From the NCBI GenBank assembly GCA_036924285.1, contig JAYKYS010000001.1, positions 8,953,501 through 9,017,500 on the forward strand: a stretch of 64,000 bases of DNA, written 5' to 3'. The notes beneath the pieces were generated by a model that saw only the letters and a program-made list of their open reading frames with translations, searched no databases and was not told the DNA's origin. This DNA is from Asterella californica. Lineage: Eukaryota > Streptophyta > Marchantiopsida > Marchantiales > Aytoniaceae. Position 1 is the first letter of the stretch, and each line of letters begins with the position of its first letter. Positions 22,591 through 36,027 of the stretch are shown in pieces. Both the position numbers and the translations under genes were made by a program.

Positions 22591-22928
22591 CCTTACGACC
22601 TGTTGTCCGTCGCTAATCCCCCTCGCGCGAGAACACTGAACTGGCTGGAAAACCCGTCCCGCGCATTCACCAATTCTAATAAGTTTGCATGGCAATCGAC
22701 GCAGGATCGGCCGATGTTAGATCCATGTTGCAGGACGTGAGTACAGTCTATCGTCATAACGTTTATTACATCGTCAAAACATTTATTACATCGATAAGGG
22801 TGAAACGGCTCTGTTCGAGACGGCTGCCTGGTGCGGTGACAACGGTTTTTTAAAGTACAAAAACCTAGATTCGTGCACCCGTCTAAACAGCCTCGGGCCA
22901 AAACTGATTATTGCGCTAATCTCGGATT

Positions 22929-22961
22929 ACCGGCTTCGTTAATGTGGGTGCGGTTACGGCC
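22929..22961 (-). repeat. Harbinger right terminal inverted repeat
   Basis: Perfect reverse complement of 16,912-16,944, followed by the second TAA copy of the target duplication. The flank (GTCTTATCATGACTGTTGGC) continues the sequence seen in copy A after about 9,935. Confidence 0.97.
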
Positions 22962-23040
22962 TAAGTCTTATCATGACTGTTGGCTTCTCGCAAGAGATGA
23001 AAGCGAGTTGAACAATATGGAGTTTAGGTTACTACCTTAA

Positions 23041-23630
23041 TAAATGAATAATTTACTGGAGAACATTGTGACCTATAACTATTATTCATGAGATTCGGTT
23101 ACCTCCATAGTAGGGGAGTATGATCACGTGTTGATACAACTATTGCTATAGGATATAGTGAAACTAAATAACTCTAAATAACTTTAGATACTACTGTACA
23201 TTGTTTTCGTTCCAAAAAACTTACTCAACTGTAGTTACTAAATATTTAATTTGATGCTTCAAATTAGATATTGATCGGGTCATGAACAAAAGAGACTAAC
23301 TTCTCTCGTCAACTATATTTCATTTACGCTCTGAAAATGAGATACTTATGCTTAGGAGAAGTGGATGCACTGATTTGAGAGCATCTCTACATTGGACTTA
23401 TAGGAATGGAATTACTATAAAATCTAAATTAAATGATATCTGCTCACATATATACCACTTTGAATATGCTTATTTCTATTTTACTCCGTGATAAGAATTG
23501 ATAATAAAGTTGTTCATTATATCACAATGCTGCCTTTAGTTGCAAATTTTCCGATGAGATAATGTTTTCTCCGCAAAAAAGAATAAAAACGAAGTTATTT
23601 TTATTCGCGATAATAGTAAGTTTTTAAGTT
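23041..23630. repeat. right LTR-like direct repeat
   Basis: Collinear with 14,932-15,490 but clearly diverged (many substitutions and small indels). The nested Harbinger, by contrast, has identical ends, so the outer element is older. Confidence 0.7.
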
Positions 23631-23649
23631 CAATGACGTAACAAACTGA

Positions 23650-26600
23650 AGAGAGGAATCTTCTAAGGCGGAGTAAGAGAAATTTTTACCGTTCATGCAT
23701 ATTATACTGCCTTCGTTGTTCAATTTTATTTAACAAGGTAACAACGTTACAATTTTATTTAACAAGGTAACAAGGTTACGTTAAACCGTCGGCTTTTCCT
23801 AAAAAACAAATTTTAATAATAATAACAATAACAATGAATTATTTAACAAGGTAACAACGTTTACCAAAAATTCCATTTCACTCAAGAAACCTGTAAAAGT
23901 GAAATATAGTCAGCTTCCAAGGTATGTTATAGGTTTCTACTTAAAGATACACGACAAAGAATTTCTCTCTACTTTGTATTTTGTTGTTTTCTCCCTTTTG
24001 TGAAATACGTAGACGGTAAGACATACGTATGACTTTTAGAATACCCTATGCGAAAGTAAGAAAGCTAAAATTTAGATACGCACTCACTAAAGAATCATTT
24101 TCCGAAAGAGATGAGATAGGGAGACCTTTCATGTTTCTTATCAAGCATTATAGACATTAATGCTGTGAGCTGACTTCTAGCTAGCGCCCATGCACTGCCT
24201 TGATTCTTTTGGTTCTCATTTGGGTTTTCTCAATGCGACTAGTTCCTTGGTCGTCTGGTATGATATGCATTATTAGTTCATGAGACTGGGCGCAATGACA
24301 TACAATGCGGTCCATACGCATAATAGTGTGATTTTTAAAACTTCCCATGCACCACTTGCAATTGGTGGCATCGCACCCAAAAGTAGTTAAGAATGAGAAT
24401 CACAATTGCAATAGACTTTGTGGGGAATTACCCAACTCGGAGAAGGAAATCCTACTTAAACCCCCAGTATTTCATTGAGTATAAAAGCATAAAAGAGAAT
24501 ATTCTGTATTCCTTCTCACTGTATGTAAATCCTAAAGAAAATAATCTCTTTTGTTCCTAGAGACCCCGAAATCTTATCTTAACACTTCTTTATCATTATT
24601 CAATAGTTTGTTTCGAGATGAATCATAACTTGTATAGCTGGTCAATAGCTTTAAGTTGATTTTATTTCACAGATTCCAAGTTGAGATGAAAAATAAGTCA
24701 CGAAAATAATTTTCTATACAACGGTTAAATTTCTCAGTTCTCTGAAAGCAAACTAACAGTAGTTGTATTCCTACTCGGGGTTTAAACGATCTACTTCTAA
24801 GTTGTTTAGAGTTCTCTGTGTCCTTTTTTTATAAGGTTATACCATTGAAGTTGATATGTCGTTTCTCATTGGTTCATTAATGTGAATATATTTTTTATCA
24901 TTTAGAAATCTATTGAATATGCATCGAAGTGACTTATGAATCCACGAAGCAAAAAAGGATAAGACAAAATTCTACAGTAGTTTCTTATTTGTTACAGCTA
25001 TTCTAGATGAAAATATTTATAAAAAGTAATTCAGCGGGATGAAGGTTTGTTTGTAGGGTAAAGAAATGTAAAGTGTGCAAACGTAATGTCTTGGGTCCAC
25101 TTTAAAAACATTATTTATCAAGAAGGAGTCTCCATCTATTTTCACAACATTCTATTTATTCATCTATTTTCAACATTACAACAAAATATGCATCCCAATT
25201 GACCTAGCCAAGGATAGTTGTATCAGAGAGAAAATATAAACAATGGATTGGTTCCGTAAGATGAACTCTATGACTATTTTCATATCCTTTGAACTTTTCT
25301 CTTCACGTCTGTTAATAATGTTTTCGTTTAGGTTATAAAAGAAAGTTTATATATTAGATAAATTATTTAGAGTAAATATGAATATGAATATAATTTATTT
25401 TAAAAATATTAAATGTGATCATAATCATAAGCTGGAAAGAACCCATAAGTATATAACATTAGCACGTGCTGTCCAAACCGTAAGACCTGGGTCAAGGACC
25501 TGATCGTCAAATTATGGATGATTTAATTTATTATCTAACCATTTCCATTGGAAGGATAAAGTAATAAATTAAGTCTCCCACCGTCTCCATTATGATTATG
25601 TAGACTTGCCTACCTACCTAACATACCGTCTTTTATGATGAATCTAAATACTTTCTCATGTCCTACTACATAACTCTTTGCCTAATTAAAGAGTACCGGT
25701 AAGTAACATCTCATTTAAATCGTAAATTAATGTACTAATAATCTGAGTATCATAATCCTAATTCCACATCATTGAGAAATGAAGTTAGAAACTATATGGG
25801 AGACACTGAACATTTGCTTATATATCATGTCTGACATTTGATAATCTTTTGGTACCTTATTATATAATATATATTAGTTAAAATTATATATTGAGATCTT
25901 AACTATGTAATTCGAAAATTATATCACTCTTTCAAGTAAAACTAATTGTAATTATAATTCTTATATGTAAAGATTTTTGTAATTTTTTATAAAATTAATA
26001 TACATATAATTTTATTGCTAAATCTATAGATGAGTTACATTTTTCTCTCTAAATTTATAATAATAAAAATTTATTCTAAACAATTTACAATAGTAATCAT
26101 TCTATTTTAACATGATTTAATATTTTTAATACTATTTTAGGCCACAGGTTTTATAATAATATTCAATGGTCCTCTCGAGCAAACAATCGAAACAACTTCT
26201 AGGGTACAAAAACAAAATATCTAAAACCTTTTCCTTTTGTTTCTGCGAATAGTATATAGTACATGCTCAGGGTACATCTCTTTGCTTGCTCTCGTGGGTT
26301 TTAGACTCAGTCTGCACGTTTAGTGAGAGAAAGAATGATATCAGCTATCGTGAACTCATATCAAGAAAAATGTCTTGATATTAAAAAATATTATTAATAT
26401 CAGAAGATAGTTATCGAACTTCATATCTATTTTTGAATTTTATCTGATATCAGCAAGTTCCTGATAATTGATATTTGTTACACATCCCCTTTAGTGAGCA
26501 TATGCTAGGCGGGAAAGAGACTACAAGCAAAAACATAGTGAGAGAACTCTAGATGGACATTTGCTATGTCATAGTTGTCATATATCAGAATGAGACTAGG

Positions 26601-29600
26601 TCTTGCAACTGGATCTTACATCGGAATGAATTAAATATATTTGATATCATATTCACTTTGTGTTATCATTACATAAATATATATGTATAGATAATATAAG
26701 TACCCTATCATCTCGACTCTCGGTTAGGACTTAAAATATCTTATGATATATTCAACAGTGATCATTCACACAACACCAAGAGATCACCATTGATAGATAA
26801 ATCGTCCTAGATTTCAGCAGAGGGTATTATAACCAATACTCGAGAGCAAATAGTTGAATAGATCTTTATATATATATATATTATTTAAAATTTTATTTTA
26901 TTTTATTGAGATAACAGTATTAATTATATACAGTGATAATTATACTAAGAAAAGCCATATGAGATATATAGACATAACTCATAGACGAAGAGCATACTCA
27001 CGCGTTTTCCAAATGATACTAGTTTAAGGTCCTCCTTGCAAATATACATTAATTTAAATGTATATTGGTATATTGCTTAACCCTTGCGGGGGAAGGGATA
27101 CTAGGTAATAAATTGAAACATGCATATACATCCTCCCTCTGAACATAGAGTAGGTGAATAATCTGCATATTTTACTAAGTTTCTTCTAAGAAAATTAGAC
27201 TCATGTTATCTAACACCAGATTAGATCCACGCGTGGAAGTTTCCTTAAACCATGGTGCTCCTAGAAACAATCTTGGTAACTAGAAGGAACTCATATTGTG
27301 GCTTACCTAACTTCAAACAAAAAGAAATTTAACCGCAAACCTAAAATGTTATTCGTGATAAAATTTTCTTGCAAGAATTGATCATTATTTTGGTACTTAT
27401 GTTAGAATTGGATCATCTCTTCTAGTTATCGTAACCTATTTAGTTTTATAATGATTATGTTCCAAGTGTCCCACATAGGTGGTAATGAAAAGAATCATAT
27501 CCAGAACTAAAATAAAATTTATTTTCCAATAATATATAGAAAAACTAAACATATCCCAAATTAACATAGACGCCTTCAAACGCCTTTTATCTCTTCCAAA
27601 CACTAACTTTATTCAAGCTATAGATAAATAAATGAAAAGTGACATCTATCAGCTAGATCTGTATGCAAGCTCTGGATCGGTTCTCGGCCCCAGTTCAGTT
27701 TGAGTAGAACCGAACCGTGGCGTAAAGCACTTGAGGTTTGATAAACTTTGGTTTGGTTAAAGTTGAACATAGTTTATATGGTCCGGTTTGTAAACGGCTA
27801 AGATTTGAACAATTCGGTCTAAAAGCGGTTCGGTTCAACATTCAGTAGAAAGGTTTCAGTTCCTGCTCAGACGCTTCAAACTGCGCTTAAACAGATTAAA
27901 CATTATGTGCAAGTTTTGAACTTCAGATCTCTTGTATGGTAGATTGTTAGTTAACTTTTAATTGGTTTAAAACATTAGAATTATAATTTATATAGTTTAG
28001 TTCGAAACAGTTTAGTTCAAAGTGGTTCAGTTTCAAATTTGTTTGTAAATAGTTTGGTTTATTGGTTTCGTAGTTTGAGCGATTCGGTTTACATGAAATT
28101 TTTGTTTAAGTGATTCAGTTTATACCGTTCTGGTTAAATTATTTACTTTACTTTTGACTTAAATTCTATTCTTTTAAACTGGTTCCGGTCCATAATGGTT
28201 CAGTCAAAACTTGAACCGAACTGAACACTAGTCTACTGTATATTTTTTATTTAAATTTTATATATTCTTTTCATAATAATAAACGAACAAAAGTTCCCCG
28301 AAGTCCATCGGGCATGTATATTCATCCATTTTTCCATTGTAGATATACTCATTCTTCGTGGAATCGAGACTCAAATTCACTTAATTATTCAACAAGAGTT
28401 CACTTAATTATTCAACAAGAGTGCAGCAAACTTAATTTATTACTTAACCTCTAGTCGATAAAGGTTATGTAATAGATTAACATAGTGATTATTTTTTTTC
28501 ATTTAGTCAATAAGTGACAAGGATTACATTCTTGGAAGCTAATTGCCTTGCGCTTTATTTATGGGTTCTGTTATGACGTTTTTGCTGTTCTCGATTTATT
28601 AATTATACATTAGTTTTAATTCTCAATTAGACTCATTACATAACAGGTGTAACTTTTTCCGATAATGGAAACTGAAGATCCCCAAAGGTGGTGGAACATG
28701 CTTATTAAATTCACTTGTTTTACATCGAATCGAGTTGAATTTGGGTGCTTATTTTTGCCAATCAAGCATCCTAAATTCCCCCCCTGCGACTACCGCTCCA
28801 GGCCCCAGAAACCCTGTCGCGTGCCAATTTAAATTAAACCTCGAGTATTAGTATACAAGCATGAAAGAAAATATTCTCTTTTTTATATAATATATTTTGA
28901 GTCTGAAAAAAATTTTCTAAGAACATTTTGAAAAAGATTCTGTTCTCTCCAAGAAACCCTGAAATCTTCATCGTACATTGGCATTTCTCATGCCAACGTC
29001 GAACGGTTGAATACGTCATTTCTCAACTGAGAAAAGTTGATAAAGTTTTGTGATTTCCTGAGAGAAAACAGATAATTGTTTCTATTAACACGAGCCGTTT
29101 GGTTTGGTTTTACATCGAACCATTTTACGTAGAACAGAACCAGTTTTCAAAAGATTCTGAACAAAACTATTTATGAACTAAATAGTTCATAAGATTCAGA
29201 AGAGTGTCGACTGCTTTATCAATAACCTTTTATAGATAAGCTTTTAAATTCTGTTTGATTAATTATAACAGAAGTAACATGCTATTACAGTATTCAACTC
29301 ACAGTGAAGAAGGCAGAGTTTATTATTCATGTTAATAATTTCTGAAGGAGAAGAAGCAAGTCTATCAGAATATATTTTTTTACAGGAGAAGAATTCTGAT
29401 CAAAATGTAATTCCTGACAAAAGAAAAAGAAGTCTTAACTTACGATTGATAAAGATATAATTTTTGACAGGAGAAGAAGTCGATCTTCTCATGGTATTCT
29501 AGACCAGCGAGGTATCCATGACGTTGTGACCATAATGGAGTATCTATGTGTTGGCATGGTGGTAAACATAGTAAGTGCCAAAGAGCGAGATCTTGTCCTT

Positions 29601-29780
29601 TAACGAACGAAGAGATTTTGACGAGAAGGCGATATGTACTTCGATATGAGATGATGAGAGAGTACGAATAGTGCCACATCCATCCTAGAGGGCATAGTTA
29701 GTAGGACATGCTCATGAAGAGTTAGGACATTTTGGGATGAAGCATACACATAGCTTACTCCAAGGACAATATTGATGGCG
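23650..29780. other. AT-rich gene-free segment
   Basis: No gene recognised. It contains AT-rich hairpins related to the two-hairpin module (about 25,520-25,560, 28,430-28,475 and a full module at about 27,050-27,180). A long stretch of degenerate GGTTCGGTTT / GTTTGGTTT words runs from about 27,680 to 28,220, with similar words near 29,090-29,130. Ancient LTR or MITE debris is likely. Confidence 0.5.
27050..27180 (+). repeat. dispersed two-hairpin module, copy 2
   Basis: ATTAATTTA...TTGCTTAACCCTT pairs loosely with GGAAGGGATACTAGGTAATAAATT. It is followed by a hairpin built on CATGCATAT...CCTCCCTCTG...GTAGGTGAATAATCTGCAT. Order matches the other copies. Confidence 0.65.
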
Positions 29781-29782
29781 TT

Positions 29783-31461
29783 ATCGTTTCATATTCTGCA
29801 TGACGGATGTCCAGGAAAATGTGAGGTTCCTGGCTGTGGAGATGTTCTGTGCTGAACAGAGAGAGGACAAAGAAAAACAACCACGAAAATGAATGCTGCA
29901 ATATATACCAATTCCAAATGGATGTACACTGCCGGTTCTTTCTTCATAAGAACACAAAACTGAAAAACAGACCAAAGCGACAAAGCCCCTAAAACGAACC
30001 CCTGAATCTCAACCCTGATCCAAAACCACCGAAGCGTAGCTCAAAGCAAGAGAAACTTCCATTTTCTAACAAAAAGCTGCACTAGCTTCACACGATTCAA
30101 ACCCAAGTCCAAACCACATCCATGTACAAGCTCTTAGACAAAGCTAACTACCACAAGCCATACATAGCCAACTAGATCTCTAACGAACTCCAAGGGATGA
30201 AAACCGTAACGAAAGAACCGAAAAAGACCTATCTAAGAACTTCTTCCTTTAGCCAAACAGTCTTCAGATGTCGAAAAGGTCTCTTTCCCTGACTCTGTTG
30301 ACCCAAGAACCTTCAGATACAACTCTACAGCCAAGATATCGTCGGTTTTCGATCACAAGTGACCGAACCTTCCAGAACTCCTCCCTACGGCTTAAAACCA
30401 CACACACTGCTCAAACGGATTGCTTGATCTGATATTTGTCTTCTCTGACATGTAGATCTAGCTATCATGAACCCAACGAGACTCCAAACAAGACGTTTGG
30501 AGTTCTCTTCGCAAACCACGCAAGAAATTTGATCGCAAGTTGCAAAAAATCCTGACGTCAATGAACTCCCTTTAGCTCAAGCTCGCTCACCACACCCAAC
30601 CCAACAACCCAATCCACGTACGGTCTTCTCCTATGCGTAGATGAAGACTCCCTAATCGCTTAGGCATCAAGAACGAAGAGCTTGGCTCACCGATCGCGAA
30701 GAACAACCCAATCTCAGGTCATAAACAAACAAAAATCTAACATAAACGAGCCAATTTCACTCAGAACTCCTGAATCGCTTGATGAAACTTCGTATCGTCT
30801 TCAATTTTCTGAAGAACTCATTGTTCTGATCCCGATGGATCCAAGGACAGCAAGTTTGGACTCCGGAACAGTCCGAACGATCCAACTCTCTTTCGCATGT
30901 CATTGAAGCTGCCCAAATCTCTCTCTTGCGTCTCAATTTCTCTCATAACACATCCCCTGATCCGTCTCTTCATGAATCGTCTTAACCCACACGTAACCTG
31001 CACAGATCTGAACCTAATGACACCTTGTGAGCATGCATTGGACTTCCCAATTCTCCAAAACGTCAACCGACACATCGCAGGAACAAGCAAGCCCTTTAAG
31101 CAGCCCCCTTACATCAGTCACAGTATGTATCAGTTTTCTTCATTAATGAGGAAGCAGACCCCTTGCATCTTTAATATAACGCCTGGGGCTACAAATACCC
31201 AATCAGCAAATAAACTAGGACTTAGCTTGATTTTCTCTTCTTTCGAGTCGTGTAACTTCTCCACTAAGCGTCCAAATGAAGTAGACAAGATGTCGATAGA
31301 AAGTTGACAATGAGCTCTATCCATGATGCGATGAAAACGAAGATCTGAAATTGTACCAAAAGCCTGTAAGCTAAGACTTAGCTTGTCTTTCTCATCAATG
31401 TCTTTTGAGCGACAAGCATCGAAGTCTGAATTTCAAGTAGGAGCCGGTCCACGACACGACA
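29783..31461 (-). repeat. Gypsy 3' LTR (left copy)
   Basis: Matches the right copy throughout, with landmarks GATGTCCAGGAAAA near one end and GGTCCACGACACGACA at the other. The outer end has decayed from the canonical dinucleotide, so its boundary is good to about 5 bp. Confidence 0.88.
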
Positions 31462-32244
31462 TCCATCCTCTCTGAACTTGTGCATCCTCCGGTATGCACC
31501 AGAGATACCAACCAAGGAGTGGATCGGCACGCACCTCGTCATATCGTCCTACTTCCCATCGTATCCAATCTCATCTTCAAGGTCTTCTGCATAATCCTCA
31601 TCCTCAAACTGAAACTCTGCCAAGATATCTGCTAGATCGACCTCCTCATCTCCTCTTTTTGAAAATCTTGACATGTTTACCTGCCACTGGTATCTTCAAG
31701 CTCGTTCCATCCAACTCTTGCAAGGCGTAAGTTGCATTGTCATGTACTTTCTTCACATATACGGACCAAATCATCGCTTGAAAAACTTCCGGAGTGCACT
31801 ATGCTGGTTGTCTAGACTGTTGTCATAGACTAACACCCAATCCTCTTCCTTGATTTCCTTAGGTCTCAAACGATGTCGTTGATCAAATCTGATCTTGTTC
31901 TTCAACTGTGCTTCTCACAGTCTATCCAAAGCAGCTTGGATATCCTCAGTTCTTCTCTCTAACTGCCTAATTCAAATAGCAAGAAGCTCTCTCCTAGTCA
32001 AATTGTCTTCCCAATGTAACACACTCCATGTCAGAATGTGTTATTCAATCGGCATGATAGGTTTCTGACCTATGATGAGTTCCACTAGCATGTAACATGT
32101 CACCGAGCTATGTGTCCTTCGATCTGTCGATAATGCAAATGATAAGAGTCGAGGTCACTCGCGCACCATTCCATTGTAAGCTTTCACCAAAGCCTTCACA
32201 ATGAGCGGAGGACCACGTTCACTCTTGGCATTCCGTTCGAGGTT

Positions 32245-32700
32245 TTAAGCAGTTGTCAGTGACAAACTCACCCCACACCTTGCAAAGAATTCATGAGTCT
32301 CATGTGCATCTAACTCTCCTCGATCTGCGATGATCTTTCCAACACATCCATATCGAGGAACAACCTCTTCCAAGAGAAATCTACATACTCCTTCAGTTGT
32401 CTTTGTCCGAAGTGCCATGCCCTCAACTTGATTTGAAAGATCTTCTCGAGCTACCAAGTATCTCATCTGCCACAATCCAACCGGCATAATCACCAAGTCT
32501 ACAACCCACTTGAAGTGGATTGCCAACGGGTAAGTCGGGTGTAATCCGTTCCAATGTCAGATGTTTGAATACATCTGACATGTCAAACAAGACTCCACAA
32601 AAGATACGACGTCCATGTACATGCTTTTCCACCAATACCGCTCTTTCATCTTGATAAAAGTGACTCAAATCCCTCGATGTCCAACCCAAAGACTCTCATG
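32245..32700 (-). pseudogene. Gypsy integrase remnant
   Basis: Integrase inserts the retrotransposon cDNA. Pieces of the catalytic core are readable (DLVIMPVG, VARED, GCVGKIIADRGEL, HEFFARCGV) in one frame below 32,526, and the preceding zinc-binding part (FHESLWVGHRG with HVHGRRIF) lies in neighbouring frames up to about 32,730. Frame changes separate the parts and the C-terminal end is not resolved. Confidence 0.8.
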
Positions 32701-32992
32701 AAATGTCTTGAGCAACTTCTGCTGATTTTTCTTATCGCATATCACTCTTAGCGATATCTCACCTTTCTGCTTCGGTCGCTTCCAAAGAAACCCATCTTGC
32801 AACATGACGTTGTAGGTCTTTTTTCGAACTCTCTGAAACCTCTCATCCGTCCAACCTGTATACTTAACCATCGTACTAAAGTACCTTCCGATGTCAAGCA
32901 AATCACCATCATACAATCCTTCTACAAACAACTCATCTTCCCTTCCTGTCTGTGCAATTGAATAGAACTTTACACCCATGTCGTCAATATCT

Positions 32993-33286
32993 TCAACCAT
33001 CTCGTCCCTCATCATATCGAGCTCGAGATAACATATCTGTCATCGGATTATCCTTCCCTGCGATATGTCTAAACTCCGGATTCAATGACTTGATATATGC
33101 GATCCATCGTAACATCGCAGTATCAAGAGTTGAACAATTCATGATCAACCTTATCAACGGCAAGCAATCAGTTTCAACCACCACTACTGCTCCAGTCAAA
33201 TACTCCTTCTCAGTTTTCATAGCTGAAACAATACCCCATGGTTCTCTCTTCACTTGCGAGTAAGCACGTTGTCGAGCACTTAACAC
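32993..33286 (-). pseudogene. Gypsy RNase H remnant
   Basis: A typical Ty3/Gypsy RNase H segment is readable: KREPWGIVSAM, TDCLPLIRLI, LRWIAYIKSL, FRHIAGKDNPMTDMLSRA. It follows the reverse transcriptase and precedes the integrase, as expected. Confidence 0.88.
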
Positions 33287-33336
33287 CTTCGCTCCGAACC
33301 TAACCGCAAACCTATCTCTCTCCTCATCATCCTGTC

Positions 33337-34434
33337 CTACTGCCCACCCGATTGCAACCAGACTTGTATTACAGTAAGAACAACCGACCTGATACTCTTG
33401 TAATCAATCCTTCCCAAAACTGGAGGGGATGATAATAAAGACTTCAGCTTCCGCACCGCATCAAGATGCTCTTCCTCCCATCTGAACTTATGACCCTTAC
33501 GCAACAACCCATATAATGAAATCGTCACATGCGCATAATGAGAAATCCAAATGTGATAGAATACACAAGCACCCAAAAATCTTCTTACTTCTGTCAACGA
33601 GTTGCAAACCTCCTTCATCCTCCCAATTGCATCCACTTCGTTCGGGTTTGGCTTCCGACCAAACGATCCACATAAATGGCCAACGATCAAGACTTCTCTA
33701 ATCCCAAATGTAGACTTCGCACCTGATAACGTGAGATGAACTTCCTCAAGTCGAGATAAGATCTTCTCACAATCTGCTATGTGATCGATGGCATATCGTC
33801 GACCTCCCCTTTGATCTAATGCTTCATCCTTTTCATCCTCTACACATCCTTTGATGGGGATGTCATCCAAGAAAGACATCGTCTTTTCAAGGATGAAATC
33901 TCTTAGAACTCGATTCATCCCATTCATCATGTGTGCTACCGAGTTGGTAGCTCCTTGTGGTAAGGTACACATCCTAACCAACCCCAAAGGTGTCCTCATT
34001 GTCGTGAAGCTTCTGCTCTCCTCTGCTAGTTGAAACTAGTCATACCCTGAGTAAAGATCTCTCATTGAATAAATTGCTCTTCCTACAAACGCTTCTGCAA
34101 ACTCATCCACAATGGACCCCACTCCAGCATTTATGATTGTTATTACGTTCACCGGTTGCATGTCTTGGATGAACCGCAGCGACTCATTCTTCTTAGGCAC
34201 TGTAAACCATCTGCTCGAATACGATGCGAATGACAGCTCCAAGATCTTCATCCGCATCTTCTCTTTCAACAACTCCACTAGTTTAGACAAGTGAGCCCGC
34301 GGTACTAGAATTGTTCTCAAGATCCATGACACATGCGGTATCGTGAAGATAACCATCGGGGTAACAACGTACGGATCTACACACCCAATCTCATGTGGCT
34401 CAAAAGCAAATGCTTTCCCATGTCGTGAAAGCAT
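33337..34434 (-). pseudogene. Gypsy reverse transcriptase, broken
   Basis: The N-terminal half (34,434-34,036) has ASYSSRWFTVPKK and FIQDMQPVN. The second (33,999-33,337) has LPQGATNSVAHMMN and the catalytic FLDD at about 33,862-33,870, followed by the usual distal RT landmarks. Stops around 34,000-34,036 separate the halves. The LPQGATNS / FLDDIPIKGC wording is a subtype I associate with non-seed plants and fungi; that association is from memory. Confidence 0.9.
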
Positions 34435-35009
34435 CTCATTGAAGCACGTCCTGTCTTCTGGTAGAAAAGACCCATCAGATCCAATCTTCAGCTCTTCAAG
34501 GGTCTTCTCCGTGAACTTGAGTCATATCATTGCAGGATCTCTCAAACTCTTCTCTCTTGAAGCTCGATCCATCTGTTGGTTAGTGTCTTCCGGCAAAAGA
34601 CCAACAACTAGCTTTACCTTCTTATCCACTGTCTTGTACTTTGTCTCAACTCGAACCTCAAGTACACGGAATGATTCGATCATCGAATAGACCTCCTTTG
34701 AATGAATCTGCACAACCTTATCCATATCCTCCCATCCAATAGACATGATCTCTCGCAAAGGATCCTCCAACCCATCCTCTTCATAAACACCAGAAATCCA
34801 TTCATTCTCTTCTAGTTCACCCAACTCTTTCAATATTGACTCAACATCACGCAAATATTTTTGTTCTTTTCTTCTCAACTCTTCTACCTTCTTGTAAATA
34901 GCAATTGCACACTCTGAAAACCCAACAAACCTTGTACAAAAGGCACTATCTCCATCAAGCGAGAGTACCTTTTCCTACGCACCACCACAATCCCGCTCTA
35001 CAGTGATAC

Positions 35010-35450
35010 TCAACAAAAATCTTTGAACTCTTTACTCATCCTTGGAAGCAGTTTCTCCCTCAGACGATCTCGATTGCGCTCGTGACTGGACAGTACAATT
35101 AAGAATTGTATCGCTCTTTTCTCATCTTGACTTTGGATCCTAGCATAAATAGATCTGTCGTCTGGTATTCTTGTCTTCATCCGAGTTGCTATGATGAAAG
35201 GTTGACAGAGAATGAGCGGGTATGATGTTGCTTCTTTAACAAAAAAGTTTTGCTCGATAGCAACATCACCTATGCGCACTATGATGTCTGGACAAGCTCC
35301 ATACAAGTCTCCTCTTGTGTTGTTGGTTGCTCTTATAATCTACCCATGCTCTGTATCGATCGGCCACTTCTTCCTCTTGTATAGCTCTTTCGACATGATG
35401 TTGATTTTTGATCCATGATCGATCAGAGCAACCACCGGCTCATCCAAGTC
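35010..35450 (-). pseudogene. Gypsy aspartic protease remnant
   Basis: The frame reads through VALIDHGSKINIMS, which matches a retropepsin active-site strand with DHG in place of the usual DSG/DTG (35,412-35,420). It then meets TAG (35,340-35,342) and continues in the same frame to CPDIIVRIG and ATSYPLILCQPF, the C-terminal part. The stop and the altered catalytic triplet indicate loss of function. Confidence 0.78.
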
Positions 35451-36027
35451 ACTGATCTTCATCAACGTCTCCATCGTAGCTCGAGCCCAATGACTGTGAC
35501 TGTAATTACTGAGCTTTGTTTCCCATCCTCCTCTTCATCTTCAAAATGTACCATGTGTCTTCAATCTATTTCTTCCTCTGAAGAATACACATTACACTTT
35601 GCAAGCTCTCTCTCCTCATCCACACACATCGTTGTATCCAAAGAATGTGATAAACCAGTCTCACCCATAATCTATCCATTTCGTTTGATGATGTCAATAA
35701 CGACATCATTAAACTCGCGCTTAGCGATGTCCAAAACTTCTCTCAAAGTAAACTCCACCTTCATATTTAGAATGTGATCTTCCAAGACTCCCTTCAAGTC
35801 TGTTGAAGCCTCGATGTCCGACTGTAGTTTGTATGCAGCCGGCTTATCCTTCTCCTTCTGAAACTCCTCTGCTCTTTCTTTCGATGGAGAAGAAACATCA
35901 TCCATCGATAGATCGCATCCTGAAGCTCTTGACGAACCTTCTCCCCTCGAGTCTGTCTCTTGAAAGAAGTTCTTTCTCATGCATCCTCTGAATCTCGTCT
36001 TCTCTTCTCTTCCAACAATGCTTCATG

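Larger units (their letters stand above)
16912..22961 (+). mobile_element. PIF/Harbinger DNA transposon, 6,050 bp
   Basis: The ends are 33-bp perfect terminal inverted repeats (16,912-16,944 and 22,929-22,961, beginning GGCCGTAACCGCACCC). They are bordered by a 3-bp TAA duplication (16,909-16,911 and 22,962-22,964), as PIF/Harbinger elements make (TWA targets). Inside are a Myb/SANT-like ORF with one frameshift, an intact-looking DDE transposase, a third ORF of unknown role, and three tandem-repeat arrays. The unoccupied paralogous site at about 9,935 runs through the insertion point. Perfect inverted repeats and an open transposase suggest fairly recent arrival; the frameshift in the Myb-like ORF argues that this copy may not be self-sufficient. 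Confidence 0.95.
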
